Assembly (NCBI RefSeq): GCF_030581075.1 | Contig: NZ_JAUQSW010000013.1 | Coordinates: 1-64,000 of the forward strand | Origin: Hymenobacter cheonanensis | GTDB taxonomy: Bacteria; Bacteroidota; Bacteroidia; Cytophagales; Hymenobacteraceae | Direction: 5' to 3' | DNA: 64,000 nucleotides | Shown here: piece by piece, positions 15,790 to 23,990 of the stretch | How positions within the stretch are numbered: position 1 is the stretch's first letter | Layout of the letters: each line of letters opens with the position of its first letter | Notes under the pieces: model-generated | Databases searched by the model: none | What the model was told of the DNA's origin: nothing | Seen by the model: only the letters and a program-made list of their open reading frames with translations | Made by a program: the position numbers and the translations under genes

Positions 15790-18159
15790 CTAAGGGCGGT
15801 TAAGGGGGCGCAATTGCGTTTGATACTTTGGGCAGCGGCAGCTGCGGTGGTCATCTCGCTCTTTTTGAGGCAGGTACCCGCAAGTCGGACAAGAGAGAGC
15901 TTGCGCAAATGCCAGCACTGCTTCCCCAAAGGTGCGTACATCGGAATTAGACAAATCAGCGCCAGAAGGACTGAAATGGGCTCCGACTTCGTTGCGAATG
16001 AACGTCAACCCATTGATTGTCTGGAATAAGTCATTCAATTGAATTTCAGACCAGTTGTTAGGCAATACAGGGTGGCCGTGCACATCACGGTCAATGCGGA
16101 TAATAGTCGCTTTTTGTAATAGCTTACCGGTGCTAAACAGCAGTTCGCCCAATGTGTAAGAGTTGCCATGCTTATGCGGCAACAAGCATCCATAGGCAAG
16201 CGCTAATCTATCTAACACAGTCTCAAGCACAATACCAGCTTGTGAGGCTACTGCTTGTCTATCAAAAGGCTCAGCCTCCAGCGCTTCGGCTAGCGCGGCC
16301 ATCAATGTTTGGTCCTCGTAGGGTTTTAGCCCTTTATTTAACGTCCAGCTTTCAAGCTTGATAAGATGCGCGCCAGCACTGTTCTGCCGATAGAGGTCAT
16401 GCCAACGCCGGTTATGAGTCGCAATGATAAGCTGTTGAAAATACTGGGCTTCGTCAGCCAGTAGTTCAGAGATTCGTTGAAAATGCTGGGTATCGACAGA
16501 CGTGAATACATCATCTAGCACAAGCACCAGTTGCTTGGGATTTAGTCGCTTAGCCAAGGCTAGCCACAGGCAAAAGCCGAATGTATCAAGGTGAGATTCG
16601 CTGAAATAGGCTTGTGGGATGACCTCGGAGGCATCCTCAAATCGAGCGTGCTGCTCAAGTGAAGACCGTTTCACTTCATCCATTTCGAGACGATGTAACC
16701 CAATCTTCTCTCCTGGATGAATAGCAGCAAATAGCCGGTTTACTTCCTCGATTATTCCATCCAGAATAGTCTGCACAAACTCCCGGCGGGTATCTACTAC
16801 CAATTGGCAAGTTTTGGTAAGCCTTTCCACCACTTGGCCCAAATCAGCAGCTTTCTTCGTGCTGTCTTTTAATAAATCAGCTTGCACTTTAATGTTGTCG
16901 TGCAAGGTGAGCCGCTGACGCAAAGAATCCAGTGCTTGCTGTACTACCGGACTTTCAGCGCATAGTTGCTGTGCAAGGTCCGTCGCTTGTTCGCTGATAA
17001 CGTCACTTGTAGCAGCCGTTTGCAGTTCGAAAGCAAGCTCTTTCCAATTAATATTTAACGCTTGCACAGCTGCCGGCTCGTGAGCGGCTAAGTGCGTGGC
17101 TAGCTTCCGAAATTGGCTTAATACATCCTGATTACACCGGTCACAATCATCTGCTGCGCGCTTATAACTGTTTTGCGTGCTGTTAACTAGCTGCAGCAAT
17201 TCACTGGCACTTTGAAGTTGGTGCAGTTGGTCCTCTATGCGTTGCCGCAGGGATTCGGCCTGTACGTCATTGGCGCACAAGGGACAGCTAGTGGGAGCAG
17301 CAGGAGGAGCCAAGTATTTCTTGGCTGAAGTGAGCAGGCCAATAAGGTCAGTCCGGCGCGTATCTTCACTACGGTTTGTGTCAGCTAGCTTCGCCTTCGC
17401 GGCTTCTACCTTCAGTGTCCAATCGTCACGGGTTTCATGTGCTTGTTGCCAGCTGGCAGTAGCGGTTAATAGCGTCTGGATACCGATAAGGAGCGTTTCC
17501 AAATGGCCTGCCTGACTTTCAAGGGCAGTCAAATCTTCGGCAATGCGTTGCTCGGCCCAACCTAGCGACTCAGCTTCTGTTTCGTGCGCCTGCTTCTCCT
17601 GCTCCCAGAAAGCGTGCAAAGATTTTTGTGCTTGGTCGCGAGCTGCCTTCGCATTGCCAAATTGCTTGTCTACAGCCACTAAATCGCTGCGAAGAGCGGC
17701 CTCTGCTTTATCAACCTCTGCCACGTCGATAAAGCTTTTGATAGCCTCATATCGCTTCGCTGGTTGAGTTTCAATCAATTTTAACAACTCACGGCGGCGC
17801 AATACAAGTATCCCCGGTAGAAAGCTACCATCGGTTCCGGCCGCTACGACGACATTCTTGCCACTGATAGTAGCTTTCCATGTATGGCCAATAGCAGTTG
17901 TCAGTTCCACTTCCAATGACCGTGCGGTGCGGTTGATGGAAGAAACGTATTTGTGCGGGTTTGGCCGAACACCTTCTCGGTCCAGAGACCCAAAAGAGGC
18001 ATTGCCAACAGCATCAATGGCATCAACAACTGTGGATTTGCCAGTGCCATTTTCACCAAATATGACCACAACGGCTTTCTTCGGGTCAAACTGTATCGTG
18101 ACAGGTTGAGTTGCGCCCCGAAAGTGGGTGAGTTTAAGCTCCTTGATTCGGTGCGGCAT
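15790..18159 (-). CDS. Zinc-hook AAA/SMC-like ATPase
   Basis: This 789-residue ATPase of the RecF/Rad50/AAA_13 type has Walker A GENGTGKST near residue 35, long coiled-coil arms, a central zinc-hook-like CPLC near 291 with a second CDRC pair further on, and Walker B LVLVLDDVFTS near 542 followed by the HNRRWH segment. The C-terminus carries a further cysteine cluster (CPTCGY, then CRCP) that may bind zinc. Relatives include RloC and the ATPase subunits of several defence systems, which sense DNA ends or foreign DNA. No nuclease motif is evident within it. It is convergent with the E2-E1-JAB gene, 21 bp apart. This stretch looks more AT-rich than its surroundings, suggesting separate acquisition. 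Confidence 0.75.
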   Translation of the reverse strand: MPHRIKELKLTHFRGATQPVTIQFDPKKAVVVIFGENGTGKSTVVDAIDAVGNASFGSLDREGVRPNPHKYVSSINRTARSLEVELTTAIGHTWKATISGKNVVVAAGTDGSFLPGILVLRRRELLKLIETQPAKRYEAIKSFIDVAEVDKAEAALRSDLVAVDKQFGNAKAARDQAQKSLHAFWEQEKQAHETEAESLGWAEQRIAEDLTALESQAGHLETLLIGIQTLLTATASWQQAHETRDDWTLKVEAAKAKLADTNRSEDTRRTDLIGLLTSAKKYLAPPAAPTSCPLCANDVQAESLRQRIEDQLHQLQSASELLQLVNSTQNSYKRAADDCDRCNQDVLSQFRKLATHLAAHEPAAVQALNINWKELAFELQTAATSDVISEQATDLAQQLCAESPVVQQALDSLRQRLTLHDNIKVQADLLKDSTKKAADLGQVVERLTKTCQLVVDTRREFVQTILDGIIEEVNRLFAAIHPGEKIGLHRLEMDEVKRSSLEQHARFEDASEVIPQAYFSESHLDTFGFCLWLALAKRLNPKQLVLVLDDVFTSVDTQHFQRISELLADEAQYFQQLIIATHNRRWHDLYRQNSAGAHLIKLESWTLNKGLKPYEDQTLMAALAEALEAEPFDRQAVASQAGIVLETVLDRLALAYGCLLPHKHGNSYTLGELLFSTGKLLQKATIIRIDRDVHGHPVLPNNWSEIQLNDLFQTINGLTFIRNEVGAHFSPSGADLSNSDVRTFGEAVLAFAQALSCPTCGYLPQKERDDHRSCRCPKYQTQLRPLNRP

Positions 18160-18409
18160 GGTCAGTGGCTATAGTAGTAGTAGGAGTAAGGTGCTTTTCG
18201 AGCAGGCTACGCCAATCACCCGCTTTTACCGTTTGGGAGTTAAGTAAGGCTGCCACCGCCTTCTCATCAGAAATACCAATAAAATCAGCCGCACGTAAAG
18301 CTGCTACAATTTGAGCAGCTAGCTCTGCATTAGCAGTTTGTGGCGGGAAAGGCGAGTTAGATGATGGCTCGGACATTTCTGAATTAGAACGAAGGACAAA
18401 TGTGTCCAT
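18134..18409 (-). CDS. Small helical protein preceding the AAA ATPase
   Basis: This 91-residue frame overlaps the ATPase start by 26 bp, implying translational coupling. An internal ATG at 18376 (MSEPSSNSPFPP) would give 80 residues and may be the real start, because a palindrome lies directly upstream of 18409. The middle (ELAAQIVAALRAADFIGISD) is predicted helical; the ends are Ser/Pro/Thr-rich. No family is recognised. A regulatory or effector subunit of the ATPase is likely from position alone. Confidence 0.5.
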   Translation of the reverse strand: MDTFVLRSNSEMSEPSSNSPFPPQTANAELAAQIVAALRAADFIGISDEKAVAALLNSQTVKAGDWRSLLEKHLTPTTTIATDHAAPNQGA

Positions 18410-18410
18410 T

Positions 18411-18429
18411 CTTGGTAATTTCTACCAAG
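18411..18429. promoter_or_regulatory. Palindrome upstream of the ATPase operon
   Basis: CTTGGTA atttc TACCAAG, perfect 7-bp arms with a 5-nt centre, immediately before the first frame of the small-protein/ATPase operon. Its place suits an operator. There is no U-tract to make it a terminator. Confidence 0.45.
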
Positions 18430-18523
18430 CAGACAATTGGGCAGTTGAAGATATTACATCAGGCGTCAACTTCACGGTGTCTTATGTTATAAGCGGCAGC
18501 GCCAGCGAAAAGAATATATTATT

Positions 18524-18563
18524 TTACAATTGCTTTTTTGCAATTGTAAAAAAGCAATTGTAA
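18524..18563. promoter_or_regulatory. Triple CAATTG operator upstream of DUF932 gene
   Basis: Three CAATTG boxes sit at 18527, 18541 and 18555, exactly 14 bp apart, separated by T6 and A6 runs. The 34-bp span 18527-18560 is a palindrome with only two mismatched positions around its centre. It ends 33 bp before the DUF932 ATG. The same GCAATTGC core occurs at the start of the XRE gene (21834-21849), suggesting one regulator controls both. Confidence 0.65.
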
Positions 18564-18593
18564 TTTAGTGCATTAACTAGCCCTCTTTCTGTC

Positions 18594-19631
18594 ATGAGCC
18601 AGCAAAGCATCAATCTGGAACGGTCCCAAACGTGGGATGCCCTTTGTTTTCCCGTCGCCGCCGTACCGTTAGAAACCCTACTCCCGACTGGCTACCGCAT
18701 TGTGCCCACGGACCGTAAGCAGGCCATCGTAGGGGAGTTGCCGGATGGGACGAAGAACATCTTCGCCATGCAGAGCAGCGAGTACAGCCTGATTAAAAAC
18801 GAGGTGCTGCGCGAGGCTGCTGAACTGTACCTACCGGGGCATACCATTGATGCCAGCTTTACGCCCCAGGGGGAGTTTTCCATCAACTTGATTCTGCCCG
18901 ACGAAGTCAATATCGCTTCGGCGTCGGCGAACACCAAAGTGGTGGACCGGCTTTATAAGTCAATGATTATTAATAACTCGTATTCAGGCAAAACGCCGTT
19001 TTCGCTGCAAGGCACGGCGTTGAAGGAACACATTGAGACGGGCACCACCTCGAAAATGCGGGTGAGCTACTACCGGCAGGTGTGCACCAATGGCCTGATG
19101 GGCTGGGCCGATGACTATATGAGCTTCGACCAATACCTGGCTTGGCTGTTGAACGGCAAACCAAAGAAGTTTAAGGACGCACTTAAAATTAAGGATGCCG
19201 AGCTGGTCGTGCTAACGGGCCGCCAGGTGCAGCGCGAGCAAGAAGTGCTGGTGGATAAGAAGTTTCACCACAAGGGGCTCAACATAGAAGTGTTCAAAAA
19301 GCAGCTGGCCAGCATATTCACCACTTTCCAGAACCAGACGAACTCGCTTACTCCTACTATCGGGGTTTATAAAGAGTTGGCCAAACGTCCGACGCCCGAA
19401 AACCTGGCCACGGTCATTACCGAAAGCGGCTTGCCGAAAATGCTGGCCCGCAATGCGATGGACCGCCTGGCCGAGGAAATGAGAATGCTGGAAACCCCGG
19501 CCAATCTATGGCTGGCCTACAATGCCGTGAACCACGCGTTGTTCAACAGCCGCAGTTCGCTTTCCATCAGCGACCGGTTCCGGCTGGACGAGGCCGCGTT
19601 TCACCAGTTGGCCACGCTGGCGCTGACCTAA
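18594..19631 (+). CDS. DUF932 domain protein
   Basis: This 345-residue protein matches the DUF932 pattern: a central MIINNSYSGKTPFSLQ segment and SYYRQVCTNGLMGW (about 157-170), then helical parts. DUF932 proteins are common on plasmids, phages and integrative elements; their biochemical role is not established. The stop codon overlaps that of the convergent operon on the other strand (the four bases CTAA at 19628-19631 serve both), making the cassette extremely compact. The CAATTG operator upstream implies control by the XRE protein 2.2 kb away. The family call is fairly firm, the function unknown. Confidence 0.7.
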   Translation: MSQQSINLERSQTWDALCFPVAAVPLETLLPTGYRIVPTDRKQAIVGELPDGTKNIFAMQSSEYSLIKNEVLREAAELYLPGHTIDASFTPQGEFSINLILPDEVNIASASANTKVVDRLYKSMIINNSYSGKTPFSLQGTALKEHIETGTTSKMRVSYYRQVCTNGLMGWADDYMSFDQYLAWLLNGKPKKFKDALKIKDAELVVLTGRQVQREQEVLVDKKFHHKGLNIEVFKKQLASIFTTFQNQTNSLTPTIGVYKELAKRPTPENLATVITESGLPKMLARNAMDRLAEEMRMLETPANLWLAYNAVNHALFNSRSSLSISDRFRLDEAAFHQLATLALT

Positions 19632-20002
19632 CCCACGGGGGGCATGCGCATGGCCGCGTGGTCATAATAGAGGGTAGCCCAGCCATTGGGGTTGGGGCTA
19701 CCCTTCGTGCGTTGGTGCAGCACGTCCCAGACTTCGGAGTAGGGAATGCTCACCCGCGTCCAGTCGGTGAGGCGGCGGCCGTCGAGGAGCACATCCAGTT
19801 GCAACTCATCGGCCCCTAACTCCAAGTTGCGGGTCGTCTCCTCGTTGAGCCACATAACGGCCAGCCACCACCGCGCCGGGTCATCGTCGTCGTCTTCAAC
19901 GTGGTCGTAGTAGTTCGCTTTCAAAAAATAGTGGTTGCTGGCGTCGGACAGGCCGGCCGCCACTGCTTGCAGCGCCACAGCCAGGGGAGCAGGGCAATTC
20001 AT
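19628..20002 (-). CDS. Hypothetical acidic protein, last gene of recombinase operon
   Basis: This 124-residue protein contains a strongly acidic patch (DHVEDDDDDPARWW, about 33-46) and a mixed alpha/beta pattern with several Trp residues. It starts inside the stop of the preceding gene (ATGA overlap at 19999-20002). No family is recognised. An acidic DNA-mimic or partner of the gene before it is possible, but this is only inference. Confidence 0.6.
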   Translation of the reverse strand: MNCPAPLAVALQAVAAGLSDASNHYFLKANYYDHVEDDDDDPARWWLAVMWLNEETTRNLELGADELQLDVLLDGRRLTDWTRVSIPYSEVWDVLHQRTKGSPNPNGWATLYYDHAAMRMPPVG

Positions 20003-20370
20003 GATTCCGTGATTATGCTTTGTTGATAGGCCCAGTCCTCGGGCGACAGGATGGCGTGCATGAAGGCAGAATAGCCCTGGTCGCGCCGTTCCAGCGTGTG
20101 TCGGCGTAGCGCCAGGCTGCTTTTGCTTTGCTCGAAGCCTTCCTGCTCGACCACGCGGCGCATGTTGGCGGGCAAGCCTTCGAGCCAGTCTAGGTAGTCG
20201 GCTTCGGTGATTTCGCCCACGGCCTGCTGCTGGTAGCGGTAACTGGCATTGCCCAGCCGGAACAGGCGGGCGTGCTCCACACGCTGTTCCTCCGGCAGCG
20301 CGGCCAGGAATTCCAGCTGCGACTGGTGATACTTATCAAGCGGGTGCCGGGGCTGGAGCAGGTGTTCCAT
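19999..20370 (-). CDS. Hypothetical protein downstream of tyrosine recombinase
   Basis: This 123-residue, largely helical protein is rich in Gln, Arg and Leu (for example LAALPEEQRVEHARLFRLG). It begins 66 bp after the recombinase stop and overlaps the next gene by 4 bp, so the small pair is translated together. No motif or family is recognised. The tight coupling suggests a two-component unit, and its placement behind a recombinase resembles cargo or accessory factors of small integrating cassettes. Confidence 0.6.
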   Translation of the reverse strand: MEHLLQPRHPLDKYHQSQLEFLAALPEEQRVEHARLFRLGNASYRYQQQAVGEITEADYLDWLEGLPANMRRVVEQEGFEQSKSSLALRRHTLERRDQGYSAFMHAILSPEDWAYQQSIITES

Positions 20371-20436
20371 TTTGTAAATGTGCGAAACAACTGCGATTGA
20401 ACTGAGGGCAACAGTTCGAGGATACTATCTGCATGG

Positions 20437-21471
20437 CTATAGCCCCAGGGAGCGGCCTGCATTATACTTGATGATGTCATCAAGCCGGGTGTAGCGGCTA
20501 ATCATAGCGTCTGTCTTCTGCTTGGTCTGGTTTTTAATAAAGTCATTGCTCTGTCCAGCCAGCTTGGAAGTAGTGATAAACGATACCCGCAGGGAGTGCG
20601 CGGAATACTTCGCGCCCAGGTGCTCTTTCACCAGCAGGTTCACGCGCCGGTCGGCCAGGCGCTTGTCCGTGGGCTTGCCCGGCTCGCCCGGCCGGCTCCG
20701 TTTGAGCGATACAAACAGCGGACCCTCGGTGCGGCCTCCGAGCTGCGCTATCCAGGCATTGTAAGCTCCAATGGGGCAATAAGCCGGGTTTTCGCCATAA
20801 AAGATGATTTTCTGCTCGACTTCCCCCGCCTGGTTGGCTTTGCTTTTGGGCAGAGTGATGACCAAGACTTCATCCGTCGCATCATGTACCATTTCCAGGT
20901 GCTCCAGATTAATGTCGACCAGTTCTGAGCGCCGGAAAGCGCCCGCGAACCCGAGCAGCAGCAGTGCCCGCGCCCGCAGCCCATCGGGGCGCGAGAGGTC
21001 CAGCCGGTCAATGGTACGCTTGAGGTGCGGCACGGAGAAAGCCGGAGCCTGCTTCTGCTTTTTGCCAATTTCGCGCGCCACGCCCTTGCGCAGCACATCG
21101 AGCGCAGGCGCATTGATGGCCGAAGGCAGCCCGAGCAGCTGGTGGTTCTTCTCAATGGCGGCCAGGTGCCGATTGATGGTGGCCAGCTTGCGGCCCACAT
21201 CGGCCAGGTGAGCCACGTAGCTGGCCAGCGTTTCCAGGGCGGCGGGCCAGGGCGCGAACTGGTGCAAGTCACAATAGGCCTCGTAAGAGCGCAAGTCGGC
21301 CGAATACGCCAGGCGCGTATTATCCGCGCCTTCGAGGCCACGCAGCAAATACCGCTCAACGTTGGGAGCCACGCGGCTGGCCAGGTCGGCAGCCAGCGCC
21401 AGGGCCGGCCGGCCGGGGTCAACGACCACCAAGCCTTTTTCTCCCTTTGGTTCTGGTTGCTGCTTACTCAT
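20437..21471 (-). CDS. Tyrosine recombinase/integrase
   Basis: This is a 344-residue protein if started at the ATG at 21471, which overlaps the XRE stop as ATGAGTAA; a longer in-frame start at 21513 is less likely. An N-terminal SAM-like core-binding domain (about 25-120) precedes a phage-integrase catalytic domain: Arg in GAFRRSELV, Lys in LPKSKANQ, HSLRVSF (H-x-L-R) and the Tyr nucleophile in ISRYTRL close to the C-terminus. The usual second His/Trp is not obvious (QKTDAM occupies that place). Such enzymes integrate or excise mobile DNA. It belongs to an XRE-recombinase-small-small operon. No attachment-site repeats or adjacent tRNA were seen. Confidence 0.85.
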   Translation of the reverse strand: MSKQQPEPKGEKGLVVVDPGRPALALAADLASRVAPNVERYLLRGLEGADNTRLAYSADLRSYEAYCDLHQFAPWPAALETLASYVAHLADVGRKLATINRHLAAIEKNHQLLGLPSAINAPALDVLRKGVAREIGKKQKQAPAFSVPHLKRTIDRLDLSRPDGLRARALLLLGFAGAFRRSELVDINLEHLEMVHDATDEVLVITLPKSKANQAGEVEQKIIFYGENPAYCPIGAYNAWIAQLGGRTEGPLFVSLKRSRPGEPGKPTDKRLADRRVNLLVKEHLGAKYSAHSLRVSFITTSKLAGQSNDFIKNQTKQKTDAMISRYTRLDDIIKYNAGRSLGL

Positions 21472-21832
21472 GGGTGGCCAGTTGGATGTAGGTTGCTTCA
21501 ACCATATTGGCAAGAACGTTGGCCATCGCCGGCTCCAAGCGGCGGTTGGAGCGCAGCAGCCGTGCTACCGTCGCCGCCGTGGTTTCGGCAGGTGCCGCCA
21601 CCGGCGCGGCGGCGCAGTACAGTAGCCGGGCCGGCGACACGTCGAGCCAGTTGCAAAAGTGCAGGAATACCGGCAGGTCGGGCACGCGCTGTTGCTCGAC
21701 CCGAAGTAGCGTACCCACGCTGACCGGGCCGATGGTCTGGGTGATTTCCTCGGCTGCCTCGCGCAAGGTCTGGGTAGCGCGCTTCGTGCGAACCAGCGAG
21801 GCCAGCAAAGCAGTGTCGACTTGGTACAGCAT
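21464..21832 (-). CDS. XRE-like helix-turn-helix regulator of the recombinase operon
   Basis: The ATG at 21832 gives 122 residues (MLYQVDTALLASLV); the longer TTG-initiated frame to 21847 would run through the palindrome and is rejected. Residues about 12-70 show an XRE fold: AEEITQTIGPVSVGTLLRVEQ and LPVFLHFCNWLDVSPARLL. The C-terminal part is helical. The palindrome TTTTGCAATTGCAAAA abuts the start codon, so the protein probably represses its own operon and, through the related sites at 18524-18563, the DUF932 gene. Confidence 0.75.
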   Translation of the reverse strand: MLYQVDTALLASLVRTKRATQTLREAAEEITQTIGPVSVGTLLRVEQQRVPDLPVFLHFCNWLDVSPARLLYCAAAPVAAPAETTAATVARLLRSNRRLEPAMANVLANMVEATYIQLATHE

Positions 21833-21833
21833 A

Positions 21834-21849
21834 TTTTGCAATTGCAAAA
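21834..21849. promoter_or_regulatory. Autoregulatory palindrome of the XRE gene
   Basis: TTTTGCAATTGCAAAA is a perfect 16-bp palindrome ending one base before the XRE start codon. Its GCAATTGC core is the same as in the triple operator before the DUF932 gene. Binding here would block transcription or ribosome access. Confidence 0.65.
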
Positions 21850-21957
21850 AGGTAGTTGTGGGATGTGGTAAAGATACAGAGAGTTTAGGGCCGATAAGTA
21901 AGGCTTATGGTTCCTAAGTTTCGCTTTTGAAAATAGTGTTTCAAAGAGCGATTGAAG

Positions 21958-21999
21958 AAAATGGAATCAGCGCAGGGACTACCACGCTGACTCCATTTT
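21958..21999. terminator. Hairpin terminator
   Basis: The 15-bp arms 21958-21972 (AAAATGGAATCAGCG) and 21985-21999 pair with one mismatch, ending in a T run on one strand and preceded by an A run so that it can work in both directions. It lies 45 bp after the end of the HEPN-like gene and separates that operon from the recombinase operon. Confidence 0.7.
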
Positions 22000-22044
22000 A
22001 ACCCCGGTCATGCGCGCCTGCCAAATGGTACAAGCTAGCGGCTG

Positions 22045-23004
22045 CTACGTCGCGCTGCGAAACAGATGCTGTTGCATCAAGAGATGCAGGTACCGCTGCA
22101 CGTCCCGTTGCAAGGCCTGTTCGTCCACCTGAAAACGCGGGTCTTTGCTAGGCTTCGTTTCGTAGGTATACACGATGAGTAAGGCATCAAGCAGGATAAA
22201 TAGCCGGATGCAGTTGGGCTGGGTAGCGAAAGGCGCATTGCTGAGTAAGTGCGCAGCCAAGTGCCGGCTAAAGTGGGCGTAGGCAGTGCCAGTACCTGAG
22301 TTCAGATACAAGTGCTTGGTCAAAATAGCTTGGCTGGCCTTCACGTAGACATCGTGGAAAAGCACATTGCCAGGGTTTGGCTGGCGGAGGTAGGAGTTGC
22401 CAACATACTTGCGGATGGTCTCAAAGTCGGGCTTGGGTTCGGGGCCAGTGCCGTCAAACCCATCCCAGCGCAGAATCAGGCCCTCTACGAGGGGAACCAA
22501 CGTAAGAAAAGCGCTGATATAATTCTGCTGGTAGTAGGCGACAATAGCCGCTTCTACCAACGGGGCAAAATGGTGAAAAGCGGGGAAGTTTTCAACCCCT
22601 TGCTTTAGGATGGCGCACATCTTGGGCGAGGTGAAGATGGTGCCCAAGAAGTCCAGCATAGCAGACTCGGAGGCCGGTAGCTCTGCGGCGAGCTGTTCGA
22701 TTCTTCTGAACTCAGCCACCGTTATGGTAGGCGGAGCCAGCAGAGCGTAATCCGCTAATTGCTGATTTAGCGCCAGCAGAGCCGTTATGTCCGCGTTAGA
22801 TGTGGTAGACACATGGGGTTTCTGGGCATCCTGGTCGCGCTCCTTTCGCGCTTCGGCCTTGGCCTTCTCATACACCAGCGAACTCACCTTGCTCCACATG
22901 GTGCTGTCAGTGCCTAGCGTCGCTTTGACCGTCGCAACCGGCGTATTCGCTTGCAGGAGTTCAAAAGCCTCATCAACAAGGCTGTCAGCAGTTATTTTGG
23001 CCAT
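22045..23004 (-). CDS. HEPN/DUF4209-like helical protein (tentative)
   Basis: This is a 319-residue, largely helical protein. The second half has the pattern of DUF4209-type or HEPN-like proteins: FHHFAPLVEAAIVAYYQQN, LVPLVEGLILRW, and FSRHLAAHLLSNAP followed by RLFILLDALLIVYTYE, where an Arg-His dyad in the RHLAAH segment could be catalytic. HEPN proteins are often RNases in defence or toxin-antitoxin modules. The assignment is from pattern and could be wrong. It lies 30 bp after the DUF4238 gene and is closed by a strong terminator, so the two form an operon. Confidence 0.45.
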   Translation of the reverse strand: MAKITADSLVDEAFELLQANTPVATVKATLGTDSTMWSKVSSLVYEKAKAEARKERDQDAQKPHVSTTSNADITALLALNQQLADYALLAPPTITVAEFRRIEQLAAELPASESAMLDFLGTIFTSPKMCAILKQGVENFPAFHHFAPLVEAAIVAYYQQNYISAFLTLVPLVEGLILRWDGFDGTGPEPKPDFETIRKYVGNSYLRQPNPGNVLFHDVYVKASQAILTKHLYLNSGTGTAYAHFSRHLAAHLLSNAPFATQPNCIRLFILLDALLIVYTYETKPSKDPRFQVDEQALQRDVQRYLHLLMQQHLFRSAT

Positions 23005-23034
23005 GATTTCCGTGGGAGCTTAGGGCTGGCTAGG

Positions 23035-23904
23035 TTAGGTGATTAAGTCAAACAAAAACTTGGTGAGCTGGCCTACCTGCTGTTGGGCTTGCAGCACGCG
23101 GTACATGTTTACGGTGTTTTCCAGATGTGTTCTGCTCTGGCAGGCAACGTAACGCGCGGAGTAGTGGAGGGTAGCCAGGTCCTTCTGAATCGTAAAAAGA
23201 GGGCTTTTAATCTGCTTCTGAGCCCCGTGCTTATAAATAAACGTGTCGGTTGAGCTTAGCGGAAAGATGAAATCTTCCAGCTTGCTGTAGTCGACGTTAG
23301 GCTTTTCCAGCAGGGGGCAGTCTCCAATTATGGACGGAAACCGCTCATCCGCGTGCGAGTGAATAAACCAGCTGGCGTGAATGTCGGCAAGCTTGGCCTC
23401 GTCAAACAACGGCAGCAAGGGCAGCAGCATCCGCTTGGCTTCTTTGATAGCATTCGAAGCCACTAACTGATTCAGGGCGTTCTGGTCCACCGACTGGGTC
23501 TGGTCGATGGGCCGGATTTCTGCCTGCAAGTCGGCTAGGCTTACTTCCTCTTTCAGCCGGCCAAACTGGGCGTCGCTTGCCGGCACGCGCCATTTAAGGG
23601 AACTGGCCAGCGCCACAATGCTGACGACTTCTTCGGGGGAGGCCTTGCGGGATAGCAGAACGTTTTGCAGGTCGGCGGCCGCCTTGTCGTCTAAGGCCGC
23701 ATACAAAGCTTCCAAGTGGTCTTTGGGCTGGCCGTTGAAGAGAACCGTATTACGGTCCATTTCAAAGAATATAGCTTTCGGGCTTTGTCGCTGCTTGGCT
23801 ATTCTACCCGATTGTTTATCAAATAAATAGAGCAAGCCGTCTTCATCTGCAAAGTTCTTGATGAGGAACTGGGGGATGTAGTGGTGTCGGCGCGAGACCT
23901 GCAT
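23035..23904 (-). CDS. DUF4238 domain protein
   Basis: This 289-residue protein begins MQVSRRHHYIPQFLIKNFA, the diagnostic RHHYIPQFxLKxF start of DUF4238, followed by LLYLFDKQSG. A later part holds the family's FPLS segment (DFIFPLSSTD). DUF4238 proteins are widespread, scattered among mobile and defence regions and of unknown function. The gene leads a two-gene operon with the HEPN-like protein, an arrangement suggestive of a toxin-antidote or abortive-infection pair but not proof of one. Confidence 0.75.
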   Translation of the reverse strand: MQVSRRHHYIPQFLIKNFADEDGLLYLFDKQSGRIAKQRQSPKAIFFEMDRNTVLFNGQPKDHLEALYAALDDKAAADLQNVLLSRKASPEEVVSIVALASSLKWRVPASDAQFGRLKEEVSLADLQAEIRPIDQTQSVDQNALNQLVASNAIKEAKRMLLPLLPLFDEAKLADIHASWFIHSHADERFPSIIGDCPLLEKPNVDYSKLEDFIFPLSSTDTFIYKHGAQKQIKSPLFTIQKDLATLHYSARYVACQSRTHLENTVNMYRVLQAQQQVGQLTKFLFDLIT

Positions 23905-23927
23905 AAGCGATGGGCGGCAGTTAAAAC

Positions 23928-23961
23928 AAAAAAGCGCCTCCTATTTCGGAGCCGCTTTTTT
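23928..23961. terminator. Bidirectional hairpin terminator
   Basis: Arms AAAAAAGCGCCTCC and GGAGCCGCTTTTTT pair with one mismatch around a 6-nt loop, with A and T tracts at the ends. It terminates the small gene at 23991-24173 and insulates the DUF4238 gene. Confidence 0.75.
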
Positions 23962-23990
23962 GCGGGAGAAAAGACGGAGTAGAAATAGCG

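Noticed and set aside
21833..21847. Longer TTG-initiated start for the XRE gene
   Set aside because: It would place codons inside the perfect palindrome; the ATG at 21832 is a better start and leaves the operator non-coding.
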